Positions 63,501 through 64,000 of a stretch of 64,000 bases of DNA are shown here, in pieces. Source of the stretch: Chitinophagales bacterium. Lineage in GTDB: Bacteria > Bacteroidota > Bacteroidia > Chitinophagales > CAIOSU01. Positions within the stretch are counted from its first letter, which is position 1, and every line of letters begins with the position of its first letter. The translations under genes and the position numbers were made by a program. The stretch is taken from assembly GCA_026003335.1 (NCBI GenBank), contig BPHB01000001.1, positions 766,591 to 830,590 of the forward strand. The letters are read 5' to 3'. The notes under the pieces were generated by a model that searched no databases, was not told the origin of the DNA, and saw only the letters and a program-made list of their open reading frames with translations.

Positions 63501-64000
63501 CGCATGCGTATGATGATTTGTACGGTATTGCCGGAAAGACCAGTTTGCGATGCTGTAAACGTATAGGGAGCCGGAAAATCGTCTGCAAAGTAGCCATTGT
63601 CAGCAAACAATACTTCCGCTCCGCCATTGATTTTGTAATAAACCCCGATATAATCGGTGCTTTCCAATGTATTGGTACTATTTTCCCGCAGTGTGACAAA
63701 AAGACTTATACTGGAATAGCCTGATATATTCACCACAGAGGATGCCCACACTACTTCAGAGGGAGAGTTACGATATTGAAACTCGTTATTCTGCACGCTA
63801 AACGTAGTTGCCGAACCGGTAATAGTCCAGAGAGAGGAAGCAACTGTGCCATTCGGATAGTTAAAAGGTTCATAATACAGATCACTAGACCCGGTAACCT
63901 GGATGTTATCTAAATAGTGACTCTCATTTACGTCATTATTGCTCACTCTGACAATAATCTGCATGGTATTTCCGCTGAGATTGCTTACGGATGCTATGCG
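45521..64000 (-). CDS. Giant SprB-like surface adhesin, 5'-truncated by window edge
   Basis: Over 6,150 residues are visible, and the frame is still open at 64000 (RIASVSNLSGNT precedes the Met at 63964). Numbered from that Met: two jelly-roll-like segments (~1-170, with DNIQVTGSSDLYYEPF and a YYYWDDVRV end); two SprB repeats (~175-325); a unique ~350-residue domain (~328-675); a PKD-like domain (~676-757); 69 SprB repeats (~762 to ~5,960); a cadherin-like domain (RPPVAINDTVPGNSGE, then LLNDYDPDGDNIRI); and a C-terminal CHU_C type B T9SS domain (LFIPNAISPNQDESNEFWE, then FNRWGNEVYRKKG). SprB itself is the mobile gliding adhesin. By architecture this is a T9SS-exported filament adhesin, but its motility role is inferred. 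No PorP/SprF gene is adjacent at its 3' end. Confidence 0.92.
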   Translation of the reverse strand, partial: RIASVSNLSGNTMQIIVRVSNNDVNESHYLDNIQVTGSSDLYYEPFNYPNGTVASSLWTITGSATTFSVQNNEFQYRNSPSEVVWASSVVNISGYSSISLFVTLRENSTNTLESTDYIGVYYKINGGAEVLFADNGYFADDFPAPYTFTASQTGLSGNTVQIIIRMRTNANDEYYYWDDVRVMADFPPAALSLSSSGTNIPCAGDSSGAVDLTVTGGRAPYSFSWSNGATTEDLSGIPAGNYTVTVTDYSGATATIPQTITEPPAMSLFITKTDASRYGSADGAADLTVTGSNLPNAYLWSNGSTAEDITGVLPGVYIVTVTDAIGCKATAFVQIGYNTPYDTIRSGSFIVNLGVTPQTFANGLKPYGMVYDLVKNYKVPVRWSIRPGKVKDGIDFTYNGVNYRGSAFIIDEEWITPAVASRIAYWQAQGVVGTYTTSDFAAPIFHTFSGFTNVVIDDQNDGLVIPYFTNAGIPSSFYSVGLPPDLNDCSDTYVLPHADPTWAEHKYLLDFNMLNNGYIWAGCHAVSVLEGISDPLDVSKRMNFLSSNGLQCFGANKCGPLIPESHPKNPLLPFTYNPQFNDHPVMQFVGDMVPATTNGSEQWYIPLTTGRWNIGASPAVSTADGGPPRNGAKLVFGRGFDKTNNGMVMYEGGHEFDSGSMENQVAAQRAFFNFLFLASIDKGLVISHNVPKTFVKGIPQTVAATASKGTPPYSYQWTATCGGTFSNPASAITDFTVSELYTDSKCYLIVEVTDACGRYNFVKVRIGVIQSNGVKSNYNGVNVSCYGASDGSIDLTTTGGTAPYTWQWNTGATTEDISGLSAGTYIVTITDADGYVDVDTFVLTQPNSIGIGGSITHVSCFGGNNGAVSTSVSGGIAPYTYAWSTGATTANISGRIAGTYTVTVTDLNGCTASSPFTITQPAQLTASLDVTNVSTCFGSSDGSINLTASGGTAPYTYNWADIPGTNDPEDRSVLSAGTYSVTVTDSKGCTASANATVTQPPPLGGSTTQVNVACNGAATGSIDLTPTGGTPPYSYAWTNGATTQDISGLIAGSYTVTVTDARGCTITRSATITQPATLTTSETHVNVYCYGGNNGSIDLTVSGGVGPYAYLWNTGHTTQDRSSLPAGLYTVTVTDANSCTVSRSVEITQPPVLSTSLTQVNVSCYGGSDGSIDLTVSGGVAPYSYLWSGGITTEDRSGLTAGTYNVTITDANGCTASTGASITQPFTLTLSATHVNVSCYGGSNGSINLTVNGGTTPYSFLWSHGSTLEDITGLSAGSYAVTVTDANNCTATLSRTITQPALLSTSLTQVNVSCHGGNNGSIDLTVGGGTSPYTYLWSNGSAAQDISGLSAGTYTVTVTDALSCTTTSVTTITQPALFTASLTQVNVSCYNGNNGSIDLTVSGGTTPYAYSWSNGATTEDLSGLSAGSYTVTVSDANGCTFTTGATLTQPSALSASTTKINVSCYGGSNGSIDLTVSGGTTPYVFSWSNGATTEDLSGLSAGSYTVTVSDANGCTFTTGTTITEPTTLTASTSQVNVSCYGGSNGSIDLTVSGGTTPYAYSWSNGATTEDLSGLSAGSYTVTVSDANGCTFTTGATLTQPSALSASTTKINVSCYGGSNGSIDLTVSGGTTPYAFSWSNGATTEDLSGLSAGSYTVTVSDANGCTFTTGATLTQPSALSASTTKINVSCYGGSNGSIDLTVSGGTTPYAFSWSNGATTEDLSGLSAGSYTVTVSDTNGCTFTTGATITQPSALSASTTKINVSCYGGNNGSIDLTVSGGTTPYVFSWSNGATTEDLSGLSAGNYTVTVSDANGCSVTAGATITQPALLTASNLPVHVSCNGGNNGSVSLTVSGGTTPYTYLWSNGATTQNISSLTAGNYTVTVTDAMGCTITSGATISEPSQVNIIYAKQDVLCFGASSGSISLTVSGGTPPYAFSWSNGANTEDLSGLTAGNYTVTVTDANACTTSPGTITITQPASPVSLSWTTSDASCNGGSDGSIDLSVSGGTSVYTYAWSNGANTEDLTGLSAGNYTVTVTDAHNCIAQASIAVGEATPLVITLVSKTNVSCFGGSDGAIDISVSGGTLPLTYMWSNGSIFQDISGLTVGTYTVTVTDAFLCSRVATYEVTQPAVLNASASLMHVSCNGGNNGSINLIVAGGTLPYNFNWSEGSSSEDIFGLSAGTYTVTVTDANNCSITLSRTITEPAALTVSASLVHVNCNGGNDGEIDVSVGGGTPPFSYLWSTGATSQDLSSLSIGTYTVTVTDANNCSATLSRTITEPAVLSASALPAHVSCNGGSNGSIDLTVAGGTMPYVYSWSNGATSEDLTGLSVGNYTVTVTDANGCTALSGATITQPAVLSVNAVKTDVSCFGGNDGAVVLTVTGGTAPYSYNWSTGAITQNITGLVTGTYSVTVTDALGCTATASRTVAQPPLLISTITAANVSCYGGSDGSVIHLAVSGGTSPYTYLWSNGATTQNINGLSASTYRVTITDAKNCVRIDSVEITEPPLLSASRAWVNVSCYGGSDGSVDLSVTGGTMPYTYSWSNSATTEDISGLSVGTYTVTVTDDKGCTAVAIATITQPAALSVSSTEVAVSCFGGNNGSIDLTVSGGTIPYTYAWSNGAATQDISGLSAGTYTVSVNDAKGCSLTESFSITQPPLLSAIPGPIVHVSCNGFTDGSIGLTVTGGTMAYSYLWSNGATTQNISGLGVGSYSVTVTDAQSCTVSASVNITEPAILNASATQVNVSCNGGNDGLIDVNVTGGTIPYAYNWSNSANTQDVSGLTAGTYVVTIADAKGCTTTLSRTITEPATLTASTVQVNVSCHGGSNGSTDLTVSGGTTPYAYSWSNGATTEDLSGLSAGNYTVTVNDANGCTFTTGTTITEPTTLTASTSQVNVSCHGGSNGSIDLTVSGGTTPYAYSWSNGATTEDLSGLSAGNYTVTVNDANGCTFTTGTTITEPTTLTASTSQVNVSCHGGSNGSIDLTVSGGTTPYVFSWSNGATTEDLSGLSAGSYTVTVSDANGCTFTTGATLTQPSALSASTTKINVSCYGGSNGSIDLTVSGGTLPYAYSWSNGATTEDLIGVSAGVYTVTILDGLSCSITSSIPITEPDVLTATTTQSHVSCYGGMDGSMDLTVTGGTPPYIYSWSTGASTEDITALAVGTYSVTVSDNNGCTVSTAASITQPTALESSFAQVNVSCNGGNNGSIDLTITGGSPPYVFIWNTGATEEDISSLPAGTYTVTVTDAQSCMLTETVTIIEPALLVLSTAQTNVSCFSGSDGAIDLSVAGGSPPYTYLWSTGSTSQDVGGLSSGTYTVTVTDAQLCNATAAVTITQPPVLQVSETHTDVSCYGGNDGEVNLTVTGGTPPFSFVWSSGHNTKDVMNLTQGVYSVTVTDNKGCIVTLSAFIDQPDDLNTTVVVTDVSCHGGSDGTIDLTVNGGTPPYQFNWSNGDTLEDISGLSAGTFHVTVTDNHGCNTLATATVIEPTVLSATATKTNVSCNGGNDGAVDITATGGTPPYTYLWSNGDTTEDISGLSVGAYSATITDVKGCMTIVSATISHPASLTVSDIITHVSCNGGSDGAIDLTVQGGTPPYAYLWSNGETTEDLWDIAAADYTVTVTDAQGCFIVHGVTLSEPEMLTASAIKTDANCFGNSDGAVYLTVQGGTPPYTYIWSNGDTAKDLIGVPAGYYSVTVTDAQSCITVESATVSQPDELVLILSSTPATCGESNGEASVSVSGGIAPYSYMWSNGATTENIHNLDGGTYVITVTDAQMCQKTASVNLGSYPSVNFTVTIKNVTCHGGSDGSASVIISSGTPPFIYTWNPVSDTDSFVAGLPAGSYAVQVVDSLGCSGSQTVSVGQPSAYSINVAVTDVSCHGGSDGFIHLTVSGSTPPYTYNWSTGATSQDVSDLAIGSYQVTITDAQGCQTTAGANITQPSPLVTSMSAVQVSCHGRNDGQLHLAVHGGVAPYAFLWSTGDTIQNLSSLEAGNYSVTVSDANGCQLQDSTAIVEPDALSLSHVIQHASCNGSANGGIDISVTGGTVPYVYLWSTGDTTEDLSNLTAGSYDVMVSDSNGCTLSQSFIITQPSGLSVAISKTDVICFGESNGAISLTVSGGTAPYTFNWSNGATTTAVSGLAAGVYAVTVTDAQGCTLTRNVTILQPDNLTASLTQSNVRCNGYSDGAINLSVSGGTMPYSYNWSNGDTTQDLSGLSAGSYTVTVTDAQHCSATTSTTISQPDVLSAMVAKTDVRCNGGADGAIDLTVTGGVSNYTFNWSNGASTEDLSQISAGAYTVTVTDAYNCTTTATAVIYEPDLLSLSVAQTDVSCNGYADGAIDLTVTGGTGPYASIWSTGATTEDINGLTAGSYSVTIADAHNCSAAATITIAQPAQLMLTFAKTDVSCHGGNGGSVDMTVYGGTMPYAFVWSTGDTTEDISSLSAGTYVVTVTDMHNCVQSGSITVGQPAALSATWTVTNVQCYGGSDGAISLTVSGGTMPYAFLWSDSSVTEDLSGISAGTYSVTITDAHACSTTAVVPVHESDSLSITLAVTNTSCSGGKDGAIDATVTGGTPPYSYQWNTGATTEDITGLAAFYFSLTVTDSKGCSKSKGVSVGQPQPIQIALVSNTPVSCNGGTNGALDISVSGGTPGYTYQWSNGAASEDVSGLSAGTISVTVTDSKGCFRQASYAITQPSAISITLAGITPVSCNGGTNGALDISVSGGTPGYTYQWSNGATSEDIHGLGAGVYGVTVTDAQGCIEVASVNMPQPDALVVSPSVTHLTCSGMNNGAISLTVQGGTPAYSYLWSHGAQTRDVASLSAGSYTVTVLDAQGCSSVSTVVVNQPAPLTIGFAKTNVLCNSANNGAIDISVNGGVPPYQYVWSNGATTEDIAGIPAGSYSVTVSDANSCISQLTVTINQPAALTAFVIPQNVGCNGGASGYLNLAVSGGVAPYGFMWSTGDTSEDLSGLAAGSYSVIITDANGCVTSLAAVIEEPSPLAVHGSVVHASCSGSANGSINLSVSGGTPDYIYAWNTGETTKDLNTLSAGNYSVTVTDAHGCVQIQSFTVGAPTQLTVSVTGIADATCNGKPDGRISVRGNGGTAPYTYLWSRGDTSASLSNLAAGSYSVTITDANGCALTAHYNIGQPPVLSVNLTAISDALCHGSATGFVHITANGGTPGYSYLWSNGATTNHLDSLSEGSYSVTVTDMQNCTVAGNFNIGEPTDLAVIITEAKDASCYGGATGAINITVQGGTPPYTYLWSNGASSEDLSSLSAGTYTVTVTDVQNCAKTLSKIISQPDELNVTVDGVSDALCYGQASGSIHISVTGGTPPYVYLWSNGATSEDLVHVTAGSYSVTVTDAKFCTRTATYHIGQPAQALSIGVTGISDAKCNGEASGYIRINVSGGTPPYTYLWSNGATTQNGETLSAGSYQVTVTDAKGCTRIGNFNIGQPSALVVQAQNIQDVSCYGHSNGAITLNVAGGTAPYAYLWSNGLNTKDISNLPSGSYTVTISDANACVKTHTFLIDQPSEISITVSDSAHVSCYGGSNGLLDISVAGGTPPYVYLWNDGSTSEDLSALAAGTYTVTVTDAKNCNRQGTFPIMQPADLSIAVTAIQDASCQGAADGSIDITVQGGSPPYVYSWSHGHNTEDATGLLFGSYTVTVADSKGCLESVTYNIREPAAIRVVGIITDVNCFGDSSGAINITITGGTGVYSYTWSNGTSTRNLIAVAAGTYSVTVTDGNGCRGSETFHIGQPTQLDVEFTAVTEVSCYGGNNGSVAIQVSGGVPPYSYKWSNGMSDAIITSLAAGAYSVTVKDAHNCMDEDSVSVGQPTAIQIVQDTIIHTTCSNQQNGSVFISVHGGTPPYTYLWSNGSVAEDLQDVEAGNYTVTVTDAISCNAVGTFRINQPDAMSLSASIITHPSCSDLADGRIEVIAQGGTPPYTYQWANGRQSAVAEGLAVGQYAITVTDNRGCSVSAVFYLQASSCNRPPVAINDTVPGNSGEGRDIFVLLNDYDPDGDNIRITGIVNQPEHGNVIVNSDGTVTYVPDDGFVGTDMFTYVICDDGEPMLCDTANVYITIDAADPRLFIPNAISPNQDESNEFWEIQGLEKYPDNEVIIFNRWGNEVYRKKGYRNQWNGVNQDGEPLPDGTYYFILKLNDAWKSIFTGYVVIFRG
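54830..55545 (-). repeat. Nearly identical 225-bp units inside the SprB array (block 2)
   Basis: About three units carry the same near-identical sequence as block 1 (TKINVSCYGGSNGSIDLTV and SQVNVSCHGGSNGSIDLTV types), although they lie some 3 kb away. This suggests gene conversion or a recent block duplication. Confidence 0.82.
58571..59820 (-). repeat. Nearly identical 225-bp units inside the SprB array (block 1)
   Basis: About six units here are almost identical at DNA level, with exact 225-bp spacing and long shared strings; they differ only at a few codons (for example PYVFSW, PYAFSW, PYAYSW). Neighbouring units are far more diverged, so this block reflects recent tandem amplification. 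Confidence 0.85.
61940..62983 (-). other. Unique ~350-residue domain within the giant adhesin
   Basis: Residues ~328-675, counted from the Met at 63964, break the SprB pattern. Visible elements are VPVRWSIRPGKVKDGIDFTY, IIDEEWITPAVASRIAYWQA, FTNVVIDDQNDGLVIPYF, the pocket GYIWAGCHAVSVLEG (Cys511, His512, Glu518) and MYEGGHEFDSGS (Gly-Gly-His at 640-642) followed by QVAAQRAFFNFLFLASIDKG. The Gly-Cys-His turn and the Gly-Gly-His motif recall glutamine amidotransferase-like or ThuA-like alpha/beta folds, but no family is certain. Confidence 0.6.

Overview
The window looks like chromosomal DNA of a gliding or surface-adhesive member of the Bacteroidota. The reasons are several. Three proteins end in type A type IX secretion (T9SS) sorting domains. 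Two end in the gliding-motility (CHU_C, type B) C-terminal domain. There is a PorP/SprF outer-membrane protein and a very large SprB-repeat adhesin. A few start regions carry TAnnTTTG -7 boxes, and an alpha-oxoamine synthase of the kind linked to sphingolipid synthesis is present. I see no rRNA, tRNA, CRISPR array, insertion sequence or prophage. Both window edges cut through giant repeat-protein genes.

Layout. 2-6544 (+): 3' part of a >2,160-residue secreted fibre-like protein with a 102-bp tandem repeat (15 starts) and a 330-bp super-repeat, closed by a strong terminator. 6611-9538: AlbA_2-type regulator, DoxX membrane protein, phasin-like protein, DUF155/RMD1-type membrane protein. 9647-13437: a GMC oxidoreductase with a small overlapping helical ORF and an unrecognised 186-aa protein, divergent from an amidase-signature enzyme. 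13445-19553: DUF1232 protein, HrpB helicase, SET-domain protein, a 54-aa membrane peptide, YjbQ, and a long acyl-CoA dehydrogenase. 19672-23282 (-): dihaem cytochrome c and a PorP/SprF gene overlapping a lamin-tail/CHU_C surface protein. 23373-28400 (+): a tight operon of NlpC/P60 hydrolase, Nnr metabolite-repair enzyme, T9SS beta-helix protein and proC. 28439-33843: DUF3556-like membrane protein, dihaem lipoprotein cytochrome, and rseP with a translationally coupled secreted protein. 34045-36118 (+): alpha-oxoamine synthase followed by a short-chain dehydrogenase. 36182-39848: two T9SS cargo proteins. 39943-45545: TPR protein, CorA, EboD-like cyclase, HtrA/DegP protease and dapF. 45521-64000 (-): a giant SprB-like adhesin of >6,150 residues with 71 SprB repeats, still open at the right edge.

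The common thread is the cell envelope. The T9SS cargo proteins, the PorP/SprF partner, HtrA and RseP proteases and the NlpC/P60 hydrolase all concern secretion, surface display and envelope quality control. Metabolic genes (proC, dapF, nnr, acyl-CoA dehydrogenase, amidase/GMC) are interspersed.

The most unusual objects are three. The giant adhesin carries a unique ~350-residue domain, with Cys-His and Gly-Gly-His motifs, between its first two SprB repeats and the main array. The two repeat-protein genes contain nearly identical DNA repeats arranged as mosaics. The GMC, small-ORF and amidase neighbourhood may be a small uncharacterised pathway. All functional calls rest on reading motifs by eye; no database search was possible.
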